From JBCDBH01 sp039184055 (GTDB taxonomy: Bacteria; Acidobacteriota; Thermoanaerobaculia; Multivoradales; J023): 12,844 bases of DNA. A program made the translations under genes and the position numbers. The notes beneath the pieces were generated by a model. The model ran no database searches. It was not told where the DNA came from and worked only from the letters and a program-made list of their open reading frames with translations. Positions 5,892 through 12,834 of this stretch are shown here, piece by piece. The stretch spans positions 1 through 12,844 of the forward strand of contig JBCDBH010000160.1 of NCBI GenBank assembly GCA_039184055.1, in the 5' to 3' direction. The stretch's first letter is position 1. Each line of letters starts with the position of its first letter.

Positions 5892-8800
5892 TCACGGAAC
5901 GGTCGACGACCACAGCATGGTGTCGCCGGATTCGAAATCGTCCGCGAAGATCAGGTTGCTCGGTCCCGCCGCGTTTTGTTCGTCGAGCTCGAGCAGGAAG
6001 TCGATCAGGTTGGTGCGTTCCGTCGGGGTCAGCCCGAGAACCTGACGATGGGGTTGGGCCAGAGCGCGTTCGTCCGCGGTGGTGATCAGCACATCGTCGA
6101 GATTGATGCTGGCGAAGGTGCCCAGCGAGCGAATGACGATGGTGTTGGTGGTGCCAGCGGTGAAGACGAGGTTTTCGAGCCGGACGTTCTCCCACACGGT
6201 GGGACGCCAGAGCGGATCGTTGGCGGTCGCTGGAGCGTCGATGGTGACCGGCGTACCGCCGTTGACGGTGATTTCGAGGGTGCGTGGCCAGCCGTTGCTG
6301 TAGCGGATCTCGATCGCGCCCGCGCCACCCGCGCCGCCGTCGACGTTCGACAGGGTGAGCGCACCGGTGTTGTTCTCGAGCTCGACATACGCGCGGTTGT
6401 GCACCGTGTCGTCGTTGTTCAGGTTGACGTACTGGTCGATGGTGCCGGCGGCGCCCGTGGTGGTGCCGTCTTCGGCCTGGATGATGGTGCCACCCGCGAG
6501 CGCGAAGACGTCTTCGAGGGTGCGGGCGGAGCCATCGTGGAGATACGGCTCGGTATTCCACACACCGAGCAGCGTCGGGGTGTCGAAGCCGGTGAGCGGG
6601 CCACCCAATCGACCGCCCGAGCTGGTGCGTATGGTGCCGACATCGTGCAGGGTGGCGGTACCGACCGTGCTGTCGGTGAATTCGGTGCCGAGATGACAGC
6701 TCGCGCAGCCGAGACTTTCGAAGAGCACGCGTCCGGCTTCGGCGCTCGAGGTGTGACTACCGTCGGCGTTGCGCCACGGGCTGCGTGGTAGCGAGTCGTG
6801 ACCGAGTGACGCGACGTAGGCGGCGAGCGCGTCGAGATCCGTCGACAGCCCGGCTTTGGCGGCGCCGAGCGGATCCTGCGTGCTCGCCCAATCGCTATCG
6901 CTCATGAAACCCTCGCCACCGAAGCCGTTGCGGATATCGCCTTCGAAATCCTGGATCTCGTCGAAGTTGGCGGTCCAGTGGACGTTGCCTTGGCCCATAC
7001 CGGCACGACCCCGGAGCGTCGTGGTGTTACGGAAGCCCTCGCCACGGCCAGCGAAATCCCAGGTGCGTCCGTCGTGGCCACCGTCGAGATGACAGCTGGC
7101 GCAGCTCATATAGCCCTCGGCGCTCATCCGTGGATCACCGGCATCGTAGAAGAACCGCTTGCCGTTCAGGACTTGAGGCGAGAGCGTTTCACTCGCCACG
7201 GTCGGAACGTCGGTTGCCGCCACGGTGCGGTCGCCGGCGACGAAGAAATCGTCGGTTTCGACCGCGCTCAGGCTACGGCCCATGAAATTGGCGACGAAGG
7301 TGCGTCGGGTGGTGGCGTCGATGCACACACCCTGAGGTGCCGCGCCCGCGCCGAACCGGGTGACGAAGCTACCCAGACCGTTGGCCGATTCGATCTCGAG
7401 ATTGTCGAGGACGATCACTTCGTTGTTGCCCTGGAGCGCGACGAAGAGATAGTCGCCGAGCGGGCTGAAGGCGACCGCCGAGGCCGAGTCGCTGTTGTCG
7501 AGATCGATGCCGTCGACGAGCGTGCCTGTGGTCAGATCGAGCCGGGCGATGATGTTGCGCACCGTATTGTCCTGATCGAGATCGGGACCGATGAACAAGC
7601 CACGTTCGGTGTTCGGTTTGTTGGCCGCGACCCACGCGCTCTGATCGCCGGGGGCGATGGTGATGCCGACCAGGTAGTTGGCGACACCACGACCCGAAGC
7701 GGTGGTGTCCCAGTTTTCCTCGTTGCCGAATTTGGGCAGGCGAATTGCCGAGACGGTGGATCCGGAGATCTCCTGAACCGTCGACGACGTGTTGGCCGTA
7801 GTGGCCGTGGTGGTATCGATCGACCAGACCTCAGCGGCGTCCTTGGGTGAGCGAAAGCGGGTGACCAATACCGTATTGCCATCACCCGTGACGGCGATCG
7901 CTCGTGGCGTCGGGCCGAGGAAGAGTGAACCGTCTTCTTGTCGGGTGGTGGCGTCGTAGGCGCGGATCTCGCCACTGCCGTGAAAGGTCGCGTAGATCGT
8001 CGCGCCGTCCGGTGAGGCGGCGACCGCGATCGGTGCGCTGCCATAGCCGGTGAGGACTTCGTGCGTCATGGCGCCACTGCCGGCGTCGAGCACCCACAGA
8101 CGGTCGTCGTCGAAGCACGCCACCCACAGCTCACCTTGAGCCGACAGGCTGACCGCTCGTGGATCGGCGCACACCGGCACCTCGAAGACCGTCGCCAGGG
8201 TGTCGGCATCGATCGCGGTGACGGTGTCGTTGTCGGGATTGACCTTGAAGACGCGTCGGCCCGAGTCGTCGCAGACGAGCGGTGCGCTGTGCGTCGGTAG
8301 GGTCGCGGTCGGTGCCGAGAGCACGCTGAGGGTGAAGCTGTCGCTCGACAGAGCACCGTTGTCGTCCCGTGCTTGCACGGTCACCTGATAGTGACCGGGC
8401 TCGGTCCAAGTGTGACTCGCCGAGGTGGCCGACGACCAGGGGGTGCGTGCCGAGCCGTCACCGAAATCGAACCGCAGCTCGACCGGATCGGCGTCGGGAT
8501 CGGTCGCGGTGGCCTGGAGGCTGGCCGACTGTCCGGGGGTCACCGGATACGCCGAGGCGGTGAAGGTGTTGATCGTCGGTGGGGCGTTGCCGCCGACACT
8601 CGAGCCGGTGGAGAAGGTATAGGTATAGCCCTCGATGCCGTTGCCGGCCGCGTCTTTGATGCCACCCGCTGGGATCACCACCTCGTAGGTGGTATTCGCT
8701 TGCAGCGGTTGATCGGGCTGGAAGGTCAGGACGTCACCGAACGAGAAGACCAGCGAGCCGGCGATCGGCTGACCACCCAGCGGCCGGACGATGAAGGTCA

Positions 8801-10013
8801 CGCCGTTGATGATGGTCGGAGTCTCGAGGGTTTCGTGGATCAGCAGGCTGATCGGCATACCGAGGGGATAGTTGGTGCGTCCGGCTTGGGGGATGTGAAA
8901 GCCCACCGAGGGTCCCCGTGTGTCGGGGGCCGCCTGATGCGCCCAGATCGCCATGCCCTCGTCGGGACCGATCCCACCGGTGATCAAGAGGTTGCCGAGC
9001 GGGAGCAGGAACTGGCTGGTGTTGATACCGACCTGGCCGTCGCTCGGCCGCACGGTGTTGGCGCCATTGAGATCGAGCACCGACTGAAAGGTCCGCATGT
9101 CGACCTTGTGGCTGCCCATGAAGGCGTACTCGTCCTGGAATTGGATGTACATCGACTCATCGCCGGGGAGCGAGGTGTCGGCGAGAAATTGCATATCGGT
9201 CGGGTCGGTGACGTCGACCACACGCATACCGTTGCCGTTGGTGCGATAGGGAAAGACGACGTAGAGCTTGCCGTCGCCACCCCAGAGCTCGGGCCAATAG
9301 CCACCCGGGCCACCCTCGGTGAGAACGTCGAGCAGGACGGGATTGGTGGGATCGGAAACATCGTAGGTCGCCACGCCGGTGCGGCTCTGATCCGAGGCGA
9401 AAATCAGCAGATCGCCGACCAGAAACGGATGACCGATGACCCCGGTGAGACCGAGATGATCCCAGTCACTGAGCACGTTCCAATCGAGCCAGATCTCGGC
9501 GTTGCCCGAGACTTCGCCATAGCTCCAATAGGTGTCGCCGACGTACCAGGGGTGGTAGAGATTGCCGCGCACACCGGCGAATTGCAGGTCGGGCCACATC
9601 GTGCGTTCGACCACACCCGGTCCGTTGGCCCGAAAGCTCCAGGGTGCCTCCGGTGGGTAGTTGCTACCGAGGATCAGATAGTCGCCACTCTTGAAATAGC
9701 CGTGAGCATTGATCGGCATCGGGGTGACGCCGAGCTGGTCCGTTTCGATCGGATTGGTGGGATCCGAAATGTCCCAGGTCCGCACGATGAAATCGGCTCC
9801 CGGCTGGCTCGACGGGATCTCCGGGACGGTGAAGAGCACACCGTTGTGGTACGCGATGATCGCGGTGCGGCCTTGTTGAGGCGCGTTGAGCCCGCTCAAG
9901 ATGGCTCCCGGGGTCTGAGGAACATTGGGGAAGCCGGGAACGACGGGCGGTTGCGCGACGAGTGGCGTCATTGTCGCCAGAATCAAAACGAGAAGAACAC
10001 GTTGGATGGCCAT
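5892..10013 (-). CDS. Giant exported di-haem cytochrome c protein with LVIVD and YVTN propellers, Ig, PKD and an inserted CBM-like domain
   Basis: This 1373-residue protein has a signal peptide (1-20, ending PLVA) and a mature chain that acts outside the inner membrane. Order: a propeller-like region (about 40-360) with LVIVD-type repeats (DISDPTNPIE, DVSDPTNPVL, DVTDPTDMQF); an SbsA-type Ig domain (about 366-470); a PKD domain (about 478-566, DFGDG and HTWTEPGHYQVTV); a YVTN/YncE-like propeller (about 575-920); and a di-haem peroxidase-like region with CASCH at 971-975 and 1103-1107 and a YLHDGS motif at 1157-1162. The second haem domain is split at about 1176-1311 by a beta-sandwich resembling CBM6/CBM35 and resumes with LGLTPTERTNLIDFLLELD. 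The last 16 residues, DDFESGDTMLWSSTVP, look like a tail tag. The role is probably extracytoplasmic electron transfer or peroxidase-type oxidation, perhaps bound to a glycan; the substrate is unknown. The ATG has AAAGGG upstream. It is monocistronic or leads into the DUF4412-like gene. Confidence 0.88.
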   Translation of the reverse strand: MAIQRVLLVLILATMTPLVAQPPVVPGFPNVPQTPGAILSGLNAPQQGRTAIIAYHNGVLFTVPEIPSSQPGADFIVRTWDISDPTNPIETDQLGVTPMPINAHGYFKSGDYLILGSNYPPEAPWSFRANGPGVVERTMWPDLQFAGVRGNLYHPWYVGDTYWSYGEVSGNAEIWLDWNVLSDWDHLGLTGVIGHPFLVGDLLIFASDQSRTGVATYDVSDPTNPVLLDVLTEGGPGGYWPELWGGDGKLYVVFPYRTNGNGMRVVDVTDPTDMQFLADTSLPGDESMYIQFQDEYAFMGSHKVDMRTFQSVLDLNGANTVRPSDGQVGINTSQFLLPLGNLLITGGIGPDEGMAIWAHQAAPDTRGPSVGFHIPQAGRTNYPLGMPISLLIHETLETPTIINGVTFIVRPLGGQPIAGSLVFSFGDVLTFQPDQPLQANTTYEVVIPAGGIKDAAGNGIEGYTYTFSTGSSVGGNAPPTINTFTASAYPVTPGQSASLQATATDPDADPVELRFDFGDGSARTPWSSATSASHTWTEPGHYQVTVQARDDNGALSSDSFTLSVLSAPTATLPTHSAPLVCDDSGRRVFKVNPDNDTVTAIDADTLATVFEVPVCADPRAVSLSAQGELWVACFDDDRLWVLDAGSGAMTHEVLTGYGSAPIAVAASPDGATIYATFHGSGEIRAYDATTRQEDGSLFLGPTPRAIAVTGDGNTVLVTRFRSPKDAAEVWSIDTTTATTANTSSTVQEISGSTVSAIRLPKFGNEENWDTTASGRGVANYLVGITIAPGDQSAWVAANKPNTERGLFIGPDLDQDNTVRNIIARLDLTTGTLVDGIDLDNSDSASAVAFSPLGDYLFVALQGNNEVIVLDNLEIESANGLGSFVTRFGAGAAPQGVCIDATTRRTFVANFMGRSLSAVETDDFFVAGDRTVAATDVPTVASETLSPQVLNGKRFFYDAGDPRMSAEGYMSCASCHLDGGHDGRTWDFAGRGEGFRNTTTLRGRAGMGQGNVHWTANFDEIQDFEGDIRNGFGGEGFMSDSDWASTQDPLGAAKAGLSTDLDALAAYVASLGHDSLPRSPWRNADGSHTSSAEAGRVLFESLGCASCHLGTEFTDSTVGTATLHDVGTIRTSSGGRLGGPLTGFDTPTLLGVWNTEPYLHDGSARTLEDVFALAGGTIIQAEDGTTTGAAGTIDQYVNLNNDDTVHNRAYVELENNTGALTLSNVDGGAGGAGAIEIRYSNGWPRTLEITVNGGTPVTIDAPATANDPLWRPTVWENVRLENLVFTAGTTNTIVIRSLGTFASINLDDVLITTADERALAQPHRQVLGLTPTERTNLIDFLLELDEQNAAGPSNLIFADDFESGDTMLWSSTVP
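6081..6488 (-). other. Carbohydrate-binding-module-like insert within the second haem domain
   Basis: This codes for residues 1176-1311 of the large cytochrome protein. Visible CBM6/35-type hallmarks are IIQAEDGT at the front, AYVELENNTGALTLSNV, the IEIRYSNGWPRTLEITVNGG strand pair, a Trp-containing WRPTVWENVRLENLVF strand, then the closing NTIVIRSLG and INLDDVLIT. The reading frame is unbroken and cytochrome sequence resumes straight after it (ERALAQPHRQVLGLTPTE). Ligand binding cannot be judged from sequence alone. Confidence 0.7.
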
Positions 10014-10119
10014 GGAAAGCCCTTTCCGTGCGCTGGTTCGGGTCGAGAGATCCGCCGGATCGAAAAGCTGGCTGACGATCCGCGGCAGCCGGATCTCGGT
10101 TCGTACATGTCGTAGCGGT

Positions 10120-10140
10120 GGCGAGAATATCGCCAGATAT
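10120..10140. promoter_or_regulatory. Overlapping inverted repeats at the large-gene promoter
   Basis: Two perfect short dyads overlap here: GGCGA-GAATA-TCGCC (10120-10134) and ATATC-GCCA-GATAT (10127-10140). The first covers the -10 element and the second lies in the spacer between -10 and -35. A repressor bound here would block RNA polymerase. The five-base arms make each one modest alone; their placement is what makes them notable. Confidence 0.4.
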
Positions 10141-10151
10141 CAATATGTCAA
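10124..10151 (-). promoter_or_regulatory. Sigma-70-type promoter of the giant cytochrome gene
   Basis: Read on the minus strand, a perfect TTGACA (10146-10151) is followed after 16 bp by TATTCT (10124-10129), which keeps the key T1, A2 and T6 bases. The surrounding DNA is clearly more AT-rich than the coding regions. Transcription would start near 10117, leaving an untranslated leader of about 100 bases before the ATG at 10013. This is the best promoter match in the window. Confidence 0.65.
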
Positions 10152-10159
10152 GGCGGAAT

Positions 10160-10229
10160 AATTGTCACGCCTGAACAGTGAATTGTCAGTCGGGGGAAGG
10201 TCGGTCCTCTCGACTGACTCAAATTGTCA
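10160..10229. repeat. Three direct repeats AATTGTCA upstream of the promoter
   Basis: AATTGTCA occurs at 10160-10167, 10181-10188 and 10222-10229, all in the same orientation (TGACAATT on the minus strand). Start-to-start spacings are 21 and 41 bp, close to two and four helical turns, so all three would face the same side of the helix. Relative to the predicted start they are centred near -46, -67 and -108, which is where activators of minus-strand transcription usually bind. The most distal copy lies 30 bp from the end of the SnoaL-like gene. Confidence 0.5.
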
Positions 10230-10258
10230 GCGGACTTCTCGGCGGCCGCCGTCCTACG

Positions 10259-10723
10259 TCACTGTTCCGTGGTCTCGGCTTCCGGAGCGCTCTCCGGTTT
10301 CGATTCGAGGAGCGTATGGGTAGACCAATGGATGTGGGTGATCCGCCAACTGTCGTCATGCCGGTGCAGAAGCATGGTCTCGTTCAGCATCGAATGGATC
10401 GGGCGATCACGGAAGGTGCCGGACACCTCGGCGCGGGTGAGGACCCACGCCTGATCCCCGACGACGCGATGGCTACGGTCGGCGATCGCTCTCTCGGTGG
10501 TTTTCGAGAATTCGATGTCGATCGCCAGATGCTCACGCTCGTACTCTTCGCGCGACAGCTCGGCGTGACCCGATTCGAAGACCACGACGTCTTCGGCGAG
10601 GAGCGTCAGGGCACGCGCGGAATCGTCACTCGCCAAGGCACGATGGAAAGCTTCGACCGTGCCAACGGGGGAGGGCGAGCTGGTGAGCCACATGCCGACC
10701 AGAGCGATGAGAAAGGGCGACAT
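10259..10723 (-). CDS. Exported NTF2/SnoaL-like (DUF4440-like) protein
   Basis: This is a 154-residue protein with a short hydrophobic N-terminus (residues 1-15, MSPFLIALVGMWLTS) that acts as a signal peptide or anchor. The rest matches a single cone-shaped NTF2-like domain: VEAFHRALASDDSARALTLLAEDVVVFESG (23-52) supplies the first two helices and strand, AWVLTRAEVSGTFRDRPI the mid strands, and ETMLLHRHDDSWRITHIHWSTH (114-135) the closing strands. The domain is used both catalytically and for binding small molecules; no role can be assigned. The C-terminal tail (SKPESAPEAETTEQ) is disordered. It follows the PAP2 gene after 9 bp, with GAGG overlapping that gene's TGA, so the two are likely coupled. 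Confidence 0.78.
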   Translation of the reverse strand: MSPFLIALVGMWLTSSPSPVGTVEAFHRALASDDSARALTLLAEDVVVFESGHAELSREEYEREHLAIDIEFSKTTERAIADRSHRVVGDQAWVLTRAEVSGTFRDRPIHSMLNETMLLHRHDDSWRITHIHWSTHTLLESKPESAPEAETTEQ

Positions 10724-10732
10724 GTCGATGCC

Positions 10733-11734
10733 TCAGCGGTGTTTGGTTTCGATACGCGACGGCGGCGGTTCGCCCGCGTGGATCCAATGAGCGAGAAAGG
10801 CGAGCGTGGCGAGGACTTGAGTTATGACGAGACCGAGACCGAGACGGCGCACCGCATGGGCGCGACGGGGCCGCTTGCGTGCTTCGAGACGCGCGCTTTC
10901 ACGCTCGCTCAGAACCGTGGTGACCGCCATACCGGTGACCAAGGGGCGGATATGTCGCCACGGCAGCAGCCACACGGCGAGCGTCGCGGCATAGGCCGCG
11001 TTGGTGAGCGGCAGGCGCCGCTCGGGCGTCGAGGTCGCGCTCAGCCACTCGGGTAGACGCTCCTCACGATCGGCGACCGTCCACCAGCGCGACGCGGCGG
11101 CGAGGGCGAGCGGTGGCAGAAGAACCATCATTTCGACCCGGTGACGGTGACTCGAACGACGGAGATAGCCGATCACGCTCGGGATCGCGGCGAGCAACGT
11201 GACCTGGGCGAAGCTACGGGATGTCGGTACGGGTACGCGGGTCGCGAGGTCTTTGGCGAGCTGGCCGAGCAGAAGACCGAGCACGGAGCCGGCGAGCACG
11301 TCGCTCGGATGGTGTTGTCGGTCGAGCACGCGTCCGGCCGCGACGCCGAGCACGAGCATGCCGCCCGCCGTGGCTTCGGCGGTGGAGGTGGCGATCGCGG
11401 TCGCCGTCGCCGCGATGGCGGTGGTGTCACCGCTGGGAAACGAGCCCTTGGTGCCCTTGGGGCGTTTTCGACCGACGAGCGGCTTGATGATCGCGATCGC
11501 GGTGCCCGCTAGCGCCAGACCCACCCATCCAGCCGTTGCGCGGCGGCGTTGTCCTCCGGCTCCGAGGGCGGCGATCAGCAAAAAGAGGGTGTTCGTCTTG
11601 CCCAGCGGGGCGACCAGCGCGCGAAGGTCTTGGCCACGACTCGTCGCGCGCCAGGCCCGTTCGTCGACACGGGTACCGAGGGAATCGAGCTTGTCGACCT
11701 GACGACGCCAAAACGGGATCCACGAAGCGACCAT
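10733..11734 (-). CDS. PAP2-family membrane phosphatase with a PSGD motif
   Basis: This 333-residue membrane protein carries the three phosphatidic acid phosphatase (PAP2) motifs: KPLVGRKRP (K84, R91, P92), FPSGDTT (P100-D103) and GRVLDRQHHPSD (R135, H141, D145). Family members remove phosphate from lipid phosphates such as undecaprenyl diphosphate or phosphatidate, with the active site facing outside. Arg135 and His141 (nucleophile) are intact. The first histidine, normally in PSGH and thought to act as the general acid, is Asp103. Hydrophobic helices cover about 48-58, 68-85, 105-134 and 146-160, and the C-terminal half adds several more (about 180-190, 200-215, 245-257, 299-318), making it longer than a simple PAP2 protein. 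AGAGGA precedes the ATG. It forms a coupled pair with the downstream SnoaL-like gene. Confidence 0.85.
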   Translation of the reverse strand: MVASWIPFWRRQVDKLDSLGTRVDERAWRATSRGQDLRALVAPLGKTNTLFLLIAALGAGGQRRRATAGWVGLALAGTAIAIIKPLVGRKRPKGTKGSFPSGDTTAIAATATAIATSTAEATAGGMLVLGVAAGRVLDRQHHPSDVLAGSVLGLLLGQLAKDLATRVPVPTSRSFAQVTLLAAIPSVIGYLRRSSHRHRVEMMVLLPPLALAAASRWWTVADREERLPEWLSATSTPERRLPLTNAAYAATLAVWLLPWRHIRPLVTGMAVTTVLSERESARLEARKRPRRAHAVRRLGLGLVITQVLATLAFLAHWIHAGEPPPSRIETKHR

Positions 11735-12030
11735 CCGGACATCCTCTAACGACCCGACGACGGGTGCAAGCGTGGCGGGCGCCGTCGTGCGACGATGCGA
11801 GGCTCGATCTTTTTCGACGATTCTTCTATCTTCATGCCCGCTTGCCGGCTTGCGGTCGCGCGTTCAGAGACAATCGGCAAGCTTCCGGTTGAATGCTAGG
11901 CTAGAAGCCTGGCTCAGCCAGAGTGTTTCCCACGACGAAGTTGTCCTCGGCATCTAGCCAGCAGCCGCTATCTCCTACACGCGAAAACCCCGGGTTCGGT
12001 ACGCCGCGTACGAGCCTTTCGGATACCACC
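11735..12030. other. Gene-poor intergenic region with several palindromes
   Basis: About 296 bp separate the PAP2 start (minus) from the preferred start of the glycosyltransferase-like gene (plus). I see no convincing coding gene here. It holds ACCCG-ACGA-CGGGT (11753-11766), a T-rich stretch near 11811-11835, two abutting dyads AGGCT-AGA-AGCCT (11898-11910) and CTGGCT-C-AGCCAG (11909-11921), and GTACG-CCG-CGTAC (11999-12011). Promoters for both divergent genes must lie here, but no -35/-10 pair stands out. TGCTAGGCT at 11894-11902 is a weak extended -10 candidate for the plus strand. Confidence 0.5.
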
Positions 12031-12834
12031 ATGAAGAACCTCATGCTCTACATCGTCGACGACGAGCGGATCCCCAGCAAGGATGCGCCGGTGCGGCGAA
12101 TGCTCGACCTCCAGGTGGCCAATAGCTTGGCTCTCGGCTGGTCACGTGACGACATCCTGCTCTACACCAACTTTCCGTATCGTCATGACGACGTCGATGC
12201 CATCGAAGTGGCGCCGCCACCTCGACCACGAACCGCCCGTGCCACGTCGTTCTACAAGACTTTCTGCATCTTGCATGCGCTCGAGCGTATGCCCCACGAC
12301 GAGCTCATTTGGTATCACGACACGGACGCCTTCCAGCTCATTCCCTTCGAAGCACCCACCGACAGTCGTGTGCTCGGGTTTTGCCTCTATTCGACCCGTC
12401 AGCGTCTGCTCGTCCAGGGCGGCTCGATGTTCTTCAGCCGGGCGGTCCGACCGATTTTCGAGCAGGTGTGGAATCGACTGGTGCACGATGCATGTCGAAA
12501 AGACGAGTTCGCGTTGACCGATGCCGCGGGTGATCCCGAGCTGATGGATCGGTTTCGTGTCATCGACTACTCGTATAACCTCGGCACCACGGATTTCGCC
12601 TTGCGATACCAACTAGCCGAGAAGCCGATCAAAGTCGTGCATTTTCACCCCGAACGCGCCGAGCACCGCGCGGTGTTCGTCGACGGTGCCAACAGCCTCG
12701 ATCTCCATCCACTCGATGAGCGCTTTCTCTCCTTGTTGATCGAGCACGGATTTACCGAGGCCCGTGAAGAAAAGCGGGGTTGGTTGCCACGTGTCTTCGG
12801 TGGTGGCGCCGCCAAGGCAGCTTCTGGATCCTGA
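12031..12834 (+). CDS. Probable DXD-motif glycosyltransferase-like protein
   Basis: This 267-residue protein is read from the ATG at 12031. It starts with MKNLMLYIVDDERIPSKDAP, whose first strand suits a GT-A-like nucleotide-sugar fold. ELIWYHDTDAFQL (91-103) then supplies a DTD motif at 97-99, the usual metal and sugar-nucleotide site, and KVVHFHP (201-207) late in the chain could provide the metal-binding His. GGSMFFSRAVRPIFEQVW (130-147) resembles the acceptor-side region of such enzymes. No signal peptide or membrane helix is seen, so it would act in the cytoplasm, perhaps on a surface polysaccharide. An earlier in-frame GTG at 11923 adds 36 low-complexity residues without a good ribosome site, so I prefer the ATG. 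I do not recognise the exact family, and a non-enzymatic sugar-related role is possible. Confidence 0.65.
   Translation: MKNLMLYIVDDERIPSKDAPVRRMLDLQVANSLALGWSRDDILLYTNFPYRHDDVDAIEVAPPPRPRTARATSFYKTFCILHALERMPHDELIWYHDTDAFQLIPFEAPTDSRVLGFCLYSTRQRLLVQGGSMFFSRAVRPIFEQVWNRLVHDACRKDEFALTDAAGDPELMDRFRVIDYSYNLGTTDFALRYQLAEKPIKVVHFHPERAEHRAVFVDGANSLDLHPLDERFLSLLIEHGFTEAREEKRGWLPRVFGGGAAKAASGS

Noticed and set aside
6978..7850. 290-codon plus-strand frame opposite the YVTN propeller and first haem region
   Set aside because: The composition is that of an antisense shadow, and the minus strand carries both the haem motif and the propeller motifs.
5892..10013. Possibility that the large gene is two genes fused by a sequencing error
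   Set aside because: The frame is continuous with consistent composition, and the domains are joined by linkers of normal length with no ribosome site or start at a domain boundary.
8373..10115. 580-codon open frame on the plus strand, antisense to the large cytochrome gene
   Set aside because: Its translation is rich in Arg, Gly, Asp and Val with no recognisable domain, while the opposite strand encodes clear domains throughout. It is a shadow caused by GC-rich codon bias.
10178..11056. 292-codon plus-strand frame opposite the SnoaL-like and PAP2 genes
   Set aside because: It crosses the boundary of two well-supported genes and lacks any recognisable fold; it is a shadow frame.
11923..12030. 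N-terminal extension of the glycosyltransferase-like gene from a GTG at 11923
   Set aside because: The added 36 residues are low in complexity and overlap the palindromic region, and no ribosome site precedes the GTG. The ATG at 12031 begins a plausible first beta-strand.
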